Assembly (NCBI GenBank): GCA_900618425.1
Contig: UZAN01047903.1
Coordinates: forward strand, 8,770 to 19,848
DNA: 11,079 nt
Direction of reading: 5' to 3'
Source of the DNA: Echinostoma caproni
Lineage: Eukaryota > Platyhelminthes > Trematoda > Plagiorchiida > Echinostomatidae
This document shows positions 1 through 7,289 of this stretch, piece after piece (position 1 is the first letter of the stretch; every line of letters starts with the position of its first letter). The notes beneath the pieces were generated by a model, which was given only the letters and a program-made list of their open reading frames with translations, was not told the DNA's origin and searched no databases. A program made the translations under genes and the position numbers.

Positions 1-312
1 CGCAGACCCTTTTTGAAGATGGGGACAACAAGCGATTCCCCCCACGAGGAGGGGACCTGCTCAGTGTTCCAAACTTTAGGGAACAGAACTTGTAGTTCTC
101 TAACAAGCTTGATTCCGCCATCTTTAAATAGGGCTGGGGAAAGGCTATCGGAACCCGGCGCTTTGTGATGTCCCAAGGTTTGGATCTCCTTATGGATTTC
201 CGCCTCAGAAGGTGGGTCTGTTGAGACAGACAGTGGGACTTGTGCCGGAATAGCTGTGTGAGAAGCTGACGCTGGAGGCCAACTAAAGTGTGCTTTGAAG
301 TGCCCAGCGTGC
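1..312 (-). pseudogene. Reverse transcriptase N-terminal region (truncated by window edge)
   Basis: The minus-strand frame is open for about 103 codons from 312 to base 1. It shows GHFKAHFSWPPASAS, PPSEAEIHKEIQTLGHHKAP, GSDSLSPALFKDGGIKLV and QVPSSWGESLVVPIFKKG. These match the start of the non-LTR RT domain: the KAPGxDxLxPxLFKDGG block and the WxxxLVVPIFKKG strand. This stretch is undamaged, unlike the rest of the element. The palm with the catalytic aspartates would lie to the left of the window. Confidence 0.88.
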
Positions 313-471
313 AAGACGTCGCTGTTGATTGTGAATGAGCGAAACGTTAGCTTCGCAGATCGTTTCGCTCACACCCAAGGCTTTCCTACCGGTGACCCGG
401 ATGAGATGGAACAGCTTACGGGAATTCCCATGGCGGCAGCACGTTCCATCTCTAACACGCGTTGAATCCAT
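283..471 (-). pseudogene. Retrotransposon ORF linker fragment
   Basis: This 62-codon frame carries GNSRKLFHLIRVTGRKA, GVSETICEANVSLIHNQ and RRLARWA, the conserved linker just before the RT domain in trematode RTE-like elements. It follows the TGA at 471 to 473. It ends in a TAG produced by a frame slip near 305 to 312; in the adjacent frame the expected GHFKAHFSWPP continues. It is one piece of the broken ORF and not an independent small gene, even though it happens to begin with ATG. Confidence 0.8.
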
Positions 472-472
472 C

Positions 473-931
473 AGATCTCACGGTCTCTGCGTAGGCTTGC
501 ATCAAGTTCACGTCTCGTTACGAGTCGTGTTTCATTATGCTCGCCACCGGTCGGAATAGACCGACGTGCATCAAGAAGGCGTAGAGATTCCGTAGAAATC
601 CAGGGTGTCGCGGCACGGCATGACAGATCACAACTTACTAAGCCAGCAGAATGCAGAGCATTCGTGATAAGCGATAAGTGCTGGTTAACGTCACCGGATT
701 GGGTTGGTACTAGCTTTTCAGCTAGCGCTTTCTGAAAGACAGGCGTGCTGGTTGAGACAACTTATCACAGTCTAACGGTCGTTGTATCGTACGTTTCGAA
801 CGCCCACCGAAGCACATGGAGAGCTTAGCGCATACTAATGCGTGGTCGGATTCGAGGGGAGTGCTCCAGTACGATCGGCAGTCTTGAATGCTGCCCCGCC
901 ATTTGTGGCTTATCGCGATGTGGTCGATCTG
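473..931 (-). pseudogene. Endonuclease C-terminal end and linker to RT (frameshifted)
   Basis: On the minus strand, from about 931 downwards, the peptide QIDHIAISHKWRGSIQDC is followed by SYWSTPLESDHALVCAKLS. This is the C-terminal strand of the endonuclease and includes the conserved Asp-His pair of the active site. The frame stops at 722 to 724. A one-base shift near 730 to 740 restores continuity with KALAEKLVP and then RLLDARRSIPTGGEHNETR, typical of the region between endonuclease and RT. A TGA at 471 to 473 ends this second frame. There is no start codon of its own, so this is a middle fragment of the long retrotransposon ORF. Confidence 0.8.
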
Positions 932-1533
932 CGTCCGTCTCTGACTCTAAGTCTCACTGCGCACGACCTACTGTTGACTGGGATCCAATCCGGGAGGGCA
1001 GCCTCAGCTCTCTCACTGAGAGCTACGCCGACGCCAGCAAGACCGAAAGCTGTAGCCTCAGGGTCCCCAGAGAGGCGTAAGTAAAACTTCACAGATTGGT
1101 TAGATTGGGACTTCAATCGGATAATGGAGCTGGCGTCTTGAATGCGATTTTCTTGGATGCAACACAAATCGATGGCTAGGGTTTTGAGCGTACGAGCTAA
1201 ACCGGACTGTTGTCCTATACGCATCAGAGTACGCACATTAAACGTGGCTAGTTTGAAAGGACGTCGAGGGCGGAGAAGGGCTTCAGATGGTGAAGGATTC
1301 GATGAAACTTGGATAACAGTCGAGATAAGACAAGAGAGAACAGCGGCAGAATTTTCGCCCGAGGCTCTACTGCTAGTACGATCGTCTGAAGTACCCGAGA
1401 GATATGGAATAGAGTTGGGAGGGTAGAGGTGAGGTGAGGAGAGGCTGAGAGGAAAAAAGGGTGTGCACGGTGTAGCAACTCTGTCGATTGTTGAAGGTTT
1501 AAAGTGCGAAATCATGAGATCGAGAATGTTCAT
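932..1533 (-). pseudogene. Endonuclease (EEP/AP-type) N-terminal half of non-LTR retrotransposon
   Basis: A minus-strand frame of 207 codons runs from an ATG at 1533; only about the first 200 codons lie in the retained EN half. Residues 1 to 90 are low-complexity, Ser/Pro-rich and unrecognised. Residues 93 to about 198 match the start of the exonuclease-endonuclease-phosphatase fold used to nick target DNA. The NVRTL strand is at 99 to 103, the catalytic-type Glu is at 128 within CIQENR (QETR in most relatives), and LSGDPEATAFGLAGVGVAL and AALPDWIPVNSR follow. The domain then jumps, near base 935, to sequence that normally lies about 100 or more residues later, in another frame. The central segment with the GDxN and SAYAPT-type motifs is therefore absent and the enzyme cannot be functional. 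The final residues of the frame (up to base 910) are out-of-frame read-through of the far side of the deletion. Confidence 0.85.
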
Positions 1534-1990
1534 AGTTGTCTGCGTTGTAGGCTACTGTACTACTCGGTCGCCCAATCCAGAGTAGGCCTTGTTCGAGGAT
1601 GCACTCTAGCCTTTGCGCAACCAAGAGCGGACTGCAAGGTAGCAGTGATGTTCCAGATGAGCCGGTGACCGGTTTTCGGTTCATTCGCCTCTTCTGGAAA
1701 ACCTTGTCGAGCAAAGAAACTCGATAAGGGGCTATGGCCATATTTAGTGGCGGGCCACACGCCAGGTCACAGCGCTGTCCACAGATATGTGTGGTGTTTT
1801 GTGCAAAGTACTCTTGCCAGGAGTTGAACCCACCGCACCCTCGAGCGCTGCCGCTGATTGTCCGCGACCGCTCATTTGGACGGCTGGAGCCCACCTTATT
1901 CACGGTTAGCCGCGAGTTGACGGTTGTTCCCCTATCCGCGACCTGGGGGCGCGCCCGGTAGTATACAGCTCTGCTCTCCCGAGTGCTTGT
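1534..1990 (-). other. Retrotransposon 5' leader with a Pol III B-box-like motif
   Basis: This GC-rich segment lies directly upstream of the endonuclease frame. Open frames cross it on both strands, but none gives a protein I recognise. On the minus strand it contains GGTTCAACTCC (1820 to 1830), which fits the B-box consensus of tRNA-type promoters; I could not find a convincing A box at the right distance. I infer that this is the 5' UTR or promoter region of the element to its left. A short unrelated repeat lying between the two retroelement pieces would be an alternative. Confidence 0.5.
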
Positions 1991-2011
1991 CTATAAGCCG
2001 GTGTTAAATAT

Positions 2012-2601
2012 GTATATCCTCAAAGCGGAGGGGCCGGGTCTCGAAACCATAAAGTAGAACAGTACGAACTACAGCCATGTACGCCCTTCTCTTAGGAGAC
2101 AAACGGATGTCCTGGTGACGCTACAGGTGTCGCCGGTTCGCAAAAGCTGCTCTAGCTTTCGCTGTGATTAAACTCCCGAGGTACTGAAGGCTCTCAACTA
2201 CTTCCAGCTGATAATCTCAGATGGTGAGTGCAGACATGCTACTGTAGTCTCGTATAAGCACTTAGCACTTTGGTGGTGCGAGGCACATACCACACCTCAA
2301 TACCTCGATCACCCAGCGGTTTAAAACGCGTTGGAATGCCTAGGAATTGTCACCCGAAAAACGATCGCATCAACATCCAAGAACTCTGGTTCCTAAGAGA
2401 GGTTCTACTGCACCGTTTTCTAGCCCGCAGAAAACGTTCCGCGGAAGTTGAACAGGAATGAGGACATGGGGCTCCACTGGGGACCGCAGAGAGTGGCGAA
2501 AGCTGGTCACAGGCCATAACCCGACCGGAGGTACAACAATACAACTCTTTAAGGATCGATACACTTCTCAGGTCTCTGGGTTCCAAACAAACAGCTTTCA
2601 C
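2012..2601 (-). pseudogene. RT palm-thumb fragment of a second RTE-like retrotransposon
   Basis: Minus-strand conceptual translation in shifting frames gives, in order: LKELYCCTSGRVM (about 2553), a damaged GVRQGCPxSPFLFNF block with CPHSCSTS/SSFLFNF (about 2475 to 2440), LDVDAIVF where the YADD catalytic box belongs (2357 to 2380), GMCLAPPKC (about 2260 to 2290), QLEVVESLQYLGSLIT (2166 to 2210), and RHQDIRLSPKRRAYMAVVRT then VLLYGFETRPLRFED (2016 to 2118). This is the normal order of RT palm, thumb and connection. The YADD box is eroded, and several stops and frameshifts interrupt it, so it is inactive. It has the same orientation as the element at 1 to 1990 but lies 5' of it, so it is a separate copy cut off near 2010. 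Confidence 0.85.
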
Positions 2602-3065
2602 AAGTGGACGACGTCACACCTCCTTGAAGGTCGCACGTTAGAATCTCACCGCTGCCACCTAATTATCGTCTTTCCTTCGTATCGCATGAAAGTGGTTTGA
2701 TTGGTCCTGAAACTTGCTTCTACACATTTGTATTGAATAAGCAGAGTTAAAGTTTGACTAAGATGACTGGCTTCCGATGTTTAAATTGGCAAAATAACAG
2801 AGTCACACTAACTGTGCCTCTTAAGCTTCGCAAGACCGAAGCAGTTATGTCAATGGCAATGATAACGTTGATCCTTTTACTGGTGGGGGAATTTATACCA
2901 GATCAACATTCAAAACGCAATGCACTCCACTGGTTTAAACAGTTGTGGCCCGTCGAGTTGCAAAACACTGGGTTCCCTCCAACTCTGTCAGACTTCCTCT
3001 GGTTCCGGCACGACAAATCCGTTTCACCGAAATAGAGTGCGTATTGAGCAACGGTACGCGCCGTA
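2602..3065. other. No recognisable gene
   Basis: The left part may be further, unreadable RT sequence of the fragment ending at 2601. A plus-strand open frame at 2754 to 3035 (93 codons, non-ATG start) has no similarity that I recognise and no supporting signals. Base composition changes here from the GC-rich retroelement block to AT-rich DNA. Confidence 0.4.
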
Positions 3066-3330
3066 TCATTTTTTATTACGCACCTGTGTGTGATAGATAG
3101 CAGACGGAGTGGAACCCCATAATCACGCGGAGCTGCTGTTCAATGATGGGAACCGGCTACCTAAACACCGGGACTTGAAGTGGCGAACCACATAAAGCAC
3201 AGCTAGGTCAAGCGTGGTACATAACTGGACGACAGCAAAGCTGTCTATAACCAAAGTTGGGTGGCAGTGGCGGTGCTCGAGCCTCGGACTAAAGCACACC
3301 AGTGACGGGGAAAAACCACCATCAGCCCAT
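3066..3330 (-). repeat. tRNA-derived SINE-like repeat, copy A
   Basis: This segment aligns along nearly its whole length with 10632 to 10911, in the same orientation. Shared blocks include GTGTGATA, a CTGCTNTTCANTGATGG-type block, a TGGCGAAC...TAAAGC block, AGCAAAGCTG and CTAAAGCA. On the minus strand the head would be near 3320 and the A-rich tail near 3067 to 3077 (AATAAAAAATGA). The position matching the B box (3272 to 3283, GGTGCTCGAGCC) has lost the consensus, and the A-box position (about 3308 to 3318) is also degraded, so this copy looks old and inactive. I see no clear target-site duplication. Confidence 0.7.
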
Positions 3331-4208
3331 GTTTTATGCCCTTCGAGCTTCTCACATTGTGGATGACCTATTAAGTAACACGTTTCAAAAAGCTGAAGTA
3401 TCTGCTTCTTATTTTGTTACAGTCACGTAACCAAATGTCCCATACAACCCACTCTATACAAGACTAGCCTTCTATACCACTTGTTTTCATTACTAAGATA
3501 CGAAAAGCCATGTAACTCCTTAATATATGCAGTCAGAATTTCATGGGTTCCACACTTTCTCATCATACTCTATCCCATTGGTTTGCTCAATCAATAATCG
3601 TGTACAGATTCTCATCGATGGCATCAATGTTTTTTCTATCCCAATTCCTTGTCACCACTAGTGTAGAAAGAAGGGTAGTTTTCCGCTCTTCTATAATTCA
3701 CAGGTGAAACGAATAGCCGGATGACACTTGTTGAATTCGTCGAAAAGCTGTGTGTGACTGATGAGAGAATCACAAACGATAAAAGTATTTGAACAGAGAA
3801 GTCAGAAACATGGGTTTGCACAATGTATCCATGGTCATTTCGCTGCATCTGTACACGTGCATACTGCAATCCAAACGATTTTTATAGTCAGTGAAATAAC
3901 AGATTTGAGAAAAAAACACAAGATCGCTAATCACAACGGACAACGCAACGCTGTTTTTGCTATTTTATTTCCTATGGTTTTATACATCTTTCCGTTTGCG
4001 GTTAAATTGTTTCTTCGCATGAGAGTTCTAAACATTCAATCTAAGTAGATTCATGAAAAGTGAGGGCATTGTTAATGAAACTCCTTTATTTCATGCTGGC
4101 TTCAATATCAAGAAAGTTTATGTTGAATAACTGCTGCCTTCGGTGTGGTAATCCGCTCAACAATTCATGTTTTCGAATGAGTTGGTGTACAACGTTTGCC
4201 CTCTAACG
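3331..4208. other. AT-rich intergenic or intronic DNA, no gene recognised
   Basis: Overlapping open frames occur on both strands (3636 to 3869 minus, 3761 to 4048 plus with an ATG), but neither product resembles a family I know and each overlaps the other. Codon usage and flanking signals give no reason to prefer either. I see no repeats of known type. Confidence 0.45.
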
Positions 4209-4261
4209 GTGTCGATGTGATGTACATCAGTTCAATCGATTGATGCATCACTTACCGACAC
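4209..4261. repeat. Imperfect inverted repeat
   Basis: The outer arms GTGTCG (4209 to 4214) and CGACAC (4256 to 4261) pair perfectly. Further inside, GTGATG pairs with CATCAC and CATCA with TGATG, separated by small bulges around a loop near 4231 to 4240. A transcript of either strand could fold into a stem of about 20 pairs with bulges. No function is implied by the neighbours. Confidence 0.5.
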
Positions 4262-4914
4262 AGTACATTTCAAGCACTAGCTTTGCTGCTAAGCCGATAC
4301 TACAGCACGTGAGTGACTCTACGAATTAAACTGAATCGTAACCGCCACAGGTTTAGTTTTTGGTAAACTATCACCACCGTCAAAGATGTAGCCACAAGTA
4401 ATAGCGTGGTTAGTACCTTGGCGGAGATTGTGTTTGAACATGTTCTCACATGCAAAGAATGTAACTATTTCAAAAAACCCCGGCTTACCTGCCGCGAATG
4501 GTACCAGGATGCAGTCTCGTGCATATGCAACTACACTGTAAACCAAAGAACTAAAATCGTCAGTTCATCAGAAAAATCACATACAAGTCTATCGGATTGC
4601 CTGGAACTGAACTCACAGTTCCCGATGTACGAGATGCAATCGCACGACCTAAGCTTTATGAACGCTATGCAGTTGGACTTTATTCAAATTTATTGCATGC
4701 CTTCATCTCTTTGGTAGCGGTCGGCCTTCTGTAAAAGTAGAAAACTGCAGGGAGGGATATCCCGATGTCTGCCCGCATTTATGCTTTTTCACCTCAGACA
4801 TTGCAATATCCTTCATAGTATCTTCTCGCTTGTCTCAGAACGCCGACCACCAACACAATGACCGTACCATATTCGTCGTACTGCGTTACCAGTCTGGAAG
4901 CTATATATTTTAGA
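4262..4914. other. No recognised gene; possible exons of an unknown gene
   Basis: Two overlapping open frames lie here: minus 4319 to 4546 (75 codons, ATG) and plus 4406 to 4717 (103 codons, non-ATG). I recognise neither product. The plus-strand region leads into a well-formed 3' end at 4915 to 5003, so any real exon here is more likely on the plus strand, but I cannot define exon boundaries from the sequence alone. Confidence 0.3.
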
Positions 4915-5003
4915 TTGTTTTATGCTTCTTCACAGGGAGCCTTTGTATAACCGCGGCCCCCTTCCTGAATGCTGACTGTATATTTGTATATTCAATAAAT
5001 AAA
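4915..5003 (+). terminator. Putative mRNA 3' end: splice acceptor and tandem poly(A) signals
   Basis: A pyrimidine-rich tract ending in CTTCTTCACAG (AG at 4934 to 4935) makes a good 3' splice site. A short segment follows with UGUA elements at 4944, 4977 and 4985, and then two overlapping AATAAA hexamers (4994 to 4999 and 4998 to 5003). UGUA motifs upstream of AAUAAA are the known binding pattern of cleavage factor Im and CPSF. One reading gives a terminal exon with only a few codons before the TAA at 4946 to 4948. The gene it would belong to is not identified. Confidence 0.5.
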
Positions 5004-6443
5004 ACCAAACGGCGGATTTACTAGCTTTCGGCTTACTGTTAGTCAGGAAAATAACTTGCTGCTCTTCCGCATTCATTCGGAATCAAAACGAGGCGTATGC
5101 TGAACGATTGTTTCCTCCAATTTGTGAATGAAGGTCAACTGACAACCGCGGGTACGGTTCACAAATGGGAGTGGAGGTTAGCTGAGTACCTTTAGCATCT
5201 CATTACACTTTGAGAATTGTGAGCACAGTTCGATAAAGTTATGTATGACTTATCCTGGTGTATTTAGATTGTCATTTGTCAACAGCTTAGTCACCATCTA
5301 AAGCTCCGCAACAAAGGAGATATAACTGTGTCACAACATTTTACTAAGACAATGGTCAGGTCTACACGTAGGAAGCCAAGAAAGCGTATGCGGTGTGTTA
5401 TTCGTGTCACCTGATAGGCTTCCTGAACAGGCAGTTTTTGTCAAGCCAAACAACAATAGGCAGAAAACCAAGTTTGGTCTCATCATCAGTGCGAATCCGT
5501 CGACCCAACTGGGGTCGAACCCGAATCCGAACTCCTAGTTAAAATCACATAACTCAACCGAAAGCTTCCACGAGGAGCACATTGATGTTCTAGAAGGAAA
5601 ACACCACCATCCTGTTTCCCAAAACCCGCTTCTCGGTGTTAACATTTTCCTCGCCACACTTCAACCGAGACTTGAAAGCCATTCAGGTCCTTTGGAAAAT
5701 GCTTTCTCAATCAGACATTATTTGACAAAAGTTAACTTGTCCTTGTTCGTGTACATTCACCTATATGAAGCAAACGGAATCACGGGTTATGCCTACTTTC
5801 GTTTGGTTTTCTGATGTCACTGAAACTCGATTGGAATAATCAGGGTCCGTGTGTTAAATATCTGACTGACTTTTCAGCAATAGCTCACCCCAAAACAACA
5901 CTTATCTAAGCGTGAAACTTCAACACGCGATCAGAAGCTTCATTCGGGAGCCAATTTTTCAACCAAGTTATGAAAGTGTTCCAGTCAATCATCAGACAGT
6001 AATCTTGTACCATGGTCACACTCGAAGTTCCCTTCTTGGAAAATGGCATTGCATGCAAACTTTGTTCGACTGGCTTCCCATTGTTTCCCATCTTCCACTC
6101 TCAAAATGCAACGAAGCATCAATTCCAATTAGTATCCCAAGGAAAGGAGTAAAGAAATTTATTTGAAATGGGTATTTGACTTTCGCATATCCAAAAGTAC
6201 GAGAGTTTTCGGTCTGCACTTTGCCCCCCGATATCTTGGTCAGATGGTATCCGACTGCAGCTAAACGAAGATTGGGGAATGAAGTCATTTTATCAGCACT
6301 TGTCCATCATCAGTTCGTATGAAATACAGCAAGCAAACCTTATCGATTTTTATTCAGTGATTTTTCTTTCTGAACGCAAGCAAGATTTGACTTCTACACC
6401 TAAACTACATGCACATTCTGTTCTCTTATTTTGTTCATTCTAA
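5004..6443. other. Intergenic DNA upstream of LSM6, no gene recognised
   Basis: The region is AT-rich and lacks a convincing coding frame. Plus 5912 to 6166 and minus 6016 to 6288 are open but overlap and match nothing I know. A 9-base inverted repeat (ATTTGTGAA at 5120 to 5128, TTCACAAAT at 5158 to 5166) and a tRNA B-box-like GGTTCGACCCC on the minus strand near 5512 to 5522 are the only structures I can point to. The promoter and any 5' non-coding exon of LSM6 may lie in the right half, but I see no decisive motif. Confidence 0.4.
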
Positions 6444-6497
6444 ATGCCAAAACTTGTAGCAGTTCGATCACTCGAGAAAGTCATATCTAATCTTGCA

Positions 6498-6516
6498 CCC
6501 GCTTGTTTAATTTTAG
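6498..6516 (+). promoter_or_regulatory. 3' splice acceptor just upstream of the LSM6 start codon
   Basis: A T-rich tract ending in TTTAATTTTAG places an AG at 6515 to 6516, only five bases before the ATG at 6522. It could accept a 5' UTR exon in cis or a spliced leader in trans; flatworms are known to do both. Nothing in the window tells the two apart. Confidence 0.5.
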
Positions 6517-6521
6517 CTGGT

Positions 6522-6850
6522 ATGTCTCACAAGCAAACACCCCGTGATTTCCTCAAGCTGATCATTGGCAGACCTGTTGTGGTCAAATTGAATTCCGGGG
6601 CAGATTATAGAGGTATATTGGAATTGTGTGATTTCGCTTAGTTTCATCTTAATGTGTGTCTTCAGGAGTGCTAATCTCACTTGATGGTTACATGAACGTG
6701 GTGCTAGAACAGACCGAGGAGTATGTGGATGGCCAGCTGAAGAACAAATACGGTGATACGTTTATCCGCGGAAATAATGGTTTGTTTGTGCTCGATTTTC
6801 TTACCCCTGTCTGTTCAGTCCTATACATCAGTACACAAAAACGATGGTGA
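6522..6850 (+). CDS. LSM6: U6 snRNA-associated Sm-like protein LSm6 (three coding exons)
   Basis: The coding exons are 6522 to 6612, 6666 to 6779 and 6819 to 6850, giving 78 residues (about 80 in human LSm6). LSm6 is one subunit of the heteroheptameric LSm1-7 ring, which promotes mRNA decapping and 5'-to-3' decay in the cytoplasm, and of the LSm2-8 ring, which binds the 3' end of U6 snRNA in the nucleus. The Sm1 motif spans residues about 13 to 50 and includes IIGRPVVVKLNSG, DYRG and LDGYMN, with Asp37 and Asn41 at the RNA-contact loop. The Sm2 motif is KYGDTFIRGNNVLYIS (58 to 73), with Arg65-Gly66-Asn67 as the second RNA-binding loop. The ATG at 6522 is chosen because the product then begins with the family's KQTPxDFL helix, five bases after a splice acceptor. 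The C-terminus ends QKRW, shorter than the animal QKRRM. All key residues are present and the frame is undamaged. Confidence 0.95.
6613..6665 (+). other. LSM6 intron 1 (53 nt)
   Basis: GTATAT at 6613 and TGTGTGTCTTCAG ending at 6665 are standard splice ends. Removal joins G (6612) to GA (6666 to 6667) to make Gly31, giving DYRG-VLISLDG exactly as in other LSm6 proteins. Retention would hit an in-frame TAG in the intron. Confidence 0.9.
6780..6818 (+). other. LSM6 intron 2 (39-nt micro-intron, frame-preserving)
   Basis: The ends are GTTTGTTTG and CTGTCTGTTCAG. Splicing joins G (6779) to TC (6819 to 6820) to make Val69 and restores RGNN-VLYIST. The length is a multiple of three and no stop occurs in frame, so the unspliced message would encode 13 extra residues (starting GLFVLDF) between Asn68 and Val69, inside the Sm2 motif. 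Introns this short are known in trematodes. Confidence 0.9.
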
Positions 6851-7209
6851 AGAGCCCAGTGGATCATTACCTGGTGTGTATATAATGCAACAAGCGTCAC
6901 AAGGACAATCATGCTCCTTATGTACCATTTTCCTGTATTATTGTTATGGTGATTCAAAATTGCTCTGTTTGTAATCCCATGGTTTTAGCCTCATGTGGTC
7001 ATGCTCCAAGGCGTCCAAAGCGTGTTCCTCATGACTGGGTTTTAATTGATGGATAGGTCAATGGTTTGCATGGTGATTTTCTGCATACCGTGATTAAATG
7101 TAAAGATATATCCCTAACATAAGGTGCCGAAGTCACACGACTGCGGTGAATCTATTTTAACGTTTACAGTCTAACTCCTTGTGAACTCTATTCATGAGTT
7201 CTCTATTGA
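6851..7209 (+). other. LSM6 3' UTR and intergenic DNA
   Basis: No canonical AATAAA was found soon after the LSM6 stop. The nearest variant hexamer is ATTAAA at 7093 to 7098, about 245 bases downstream, which is a plausible but unproven poly(A) signal. No other gene is visible. Confidence 0.35.
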
Positions 7210-7243
7210 TGTTACGTACGAGGTCATTTGCGTATACGTAACA
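7210..7243. repeat. Perfect 9-bp inverted repeat
   Basis: TGTTACGTA (7210 to 7218) and TACGTAACA (7235 to 7243) are exact reverse complements separated by 16 bases. The repeat lies close to the left side of the tRNA-like repeat at about 7290 to 7394. Its role is unknown; it may be chance. Confidence 0.5.
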
Positions 7244-7289
7244 CGAAGGTAGCCTAAACTGAGAAGCTGGTAGACGCTGTGCAACTGGT

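Larger units (their letters stand above)
1..1990 (-). mobile_element. Degenerate APE-type non-LTR retrotransposon (RTE/CR1-like), 5' part
   Basis: On the minus strand the order is a non-coding or weakly coding leader (about 1990 to 1534), an AP-endonuclease-like domain, a linker, and the N-terminal part of a reverse transcriptase that leaves the window at base 1. Diagnostic peptides are FKLATFNVRTL and AIDLCCIQENRIQD (endonuclease start), ESDHAL (endonuclease end), LIRVTGRKALGVSETICEA (linker), and LGHHKAPGSDSLSPALFKD and ESLVVPIFKKG (RT). This arrangement is typical of trematode RTE/CR1-like LINEs. At least three reading-frame breaks and a large deletion make it a dead copy. The 5' boundary is uncertain; I place it just before the join to a second retroelement fragment near 2005. 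It is visibly more GC-rich than the DNA to its right. Confidence 0.85.

Noticed and set aside
838..1084. Two 80-codon plus-strand open frames
   Set aside because: Both are antisense to the retrotransposon endonuclease, which shows clear family motifs on the minus strand.
1142..1426. 94-codon plus-strand frame
   Set aside because: It is the antisense shadow of the endonuclease N-terminal part.
2458..2700. 80-codon plus-strand frame
   Set aside because: It overlaps antisense to RT palm motifs seen on the minus strand and has no recognisable domain.
2754..3035. 93-codon plus-strand frame with a hydrophobic stretch
   Set aside because: It has no ATG start, no family similarity and no splice or poly(A) context; too weak to call a gene.
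3757..3790. CTGATGAG resembling a hammerhead ribozyme core
   Set aside because: The required stem II and GAAA half of the core do not follow, and no closing stem I or III can be drawn.
5490..5545. Possible tRNA gene suggested by GGTTCGACCCC on the minus strand
   Set aside because: No A box at a suitable distance and no acceptor stem; only a B-box-like string remains.
6688..6957. 89-codon minus-strand frame
   Set aside because: It is antisense to LSM6 exons 2 and 3.
6753..6974. 73-codon plus-strand frame
   Set aside because: It is out of frame with LSM6 and runs across its intron and stop codon; it has no recognised motif.
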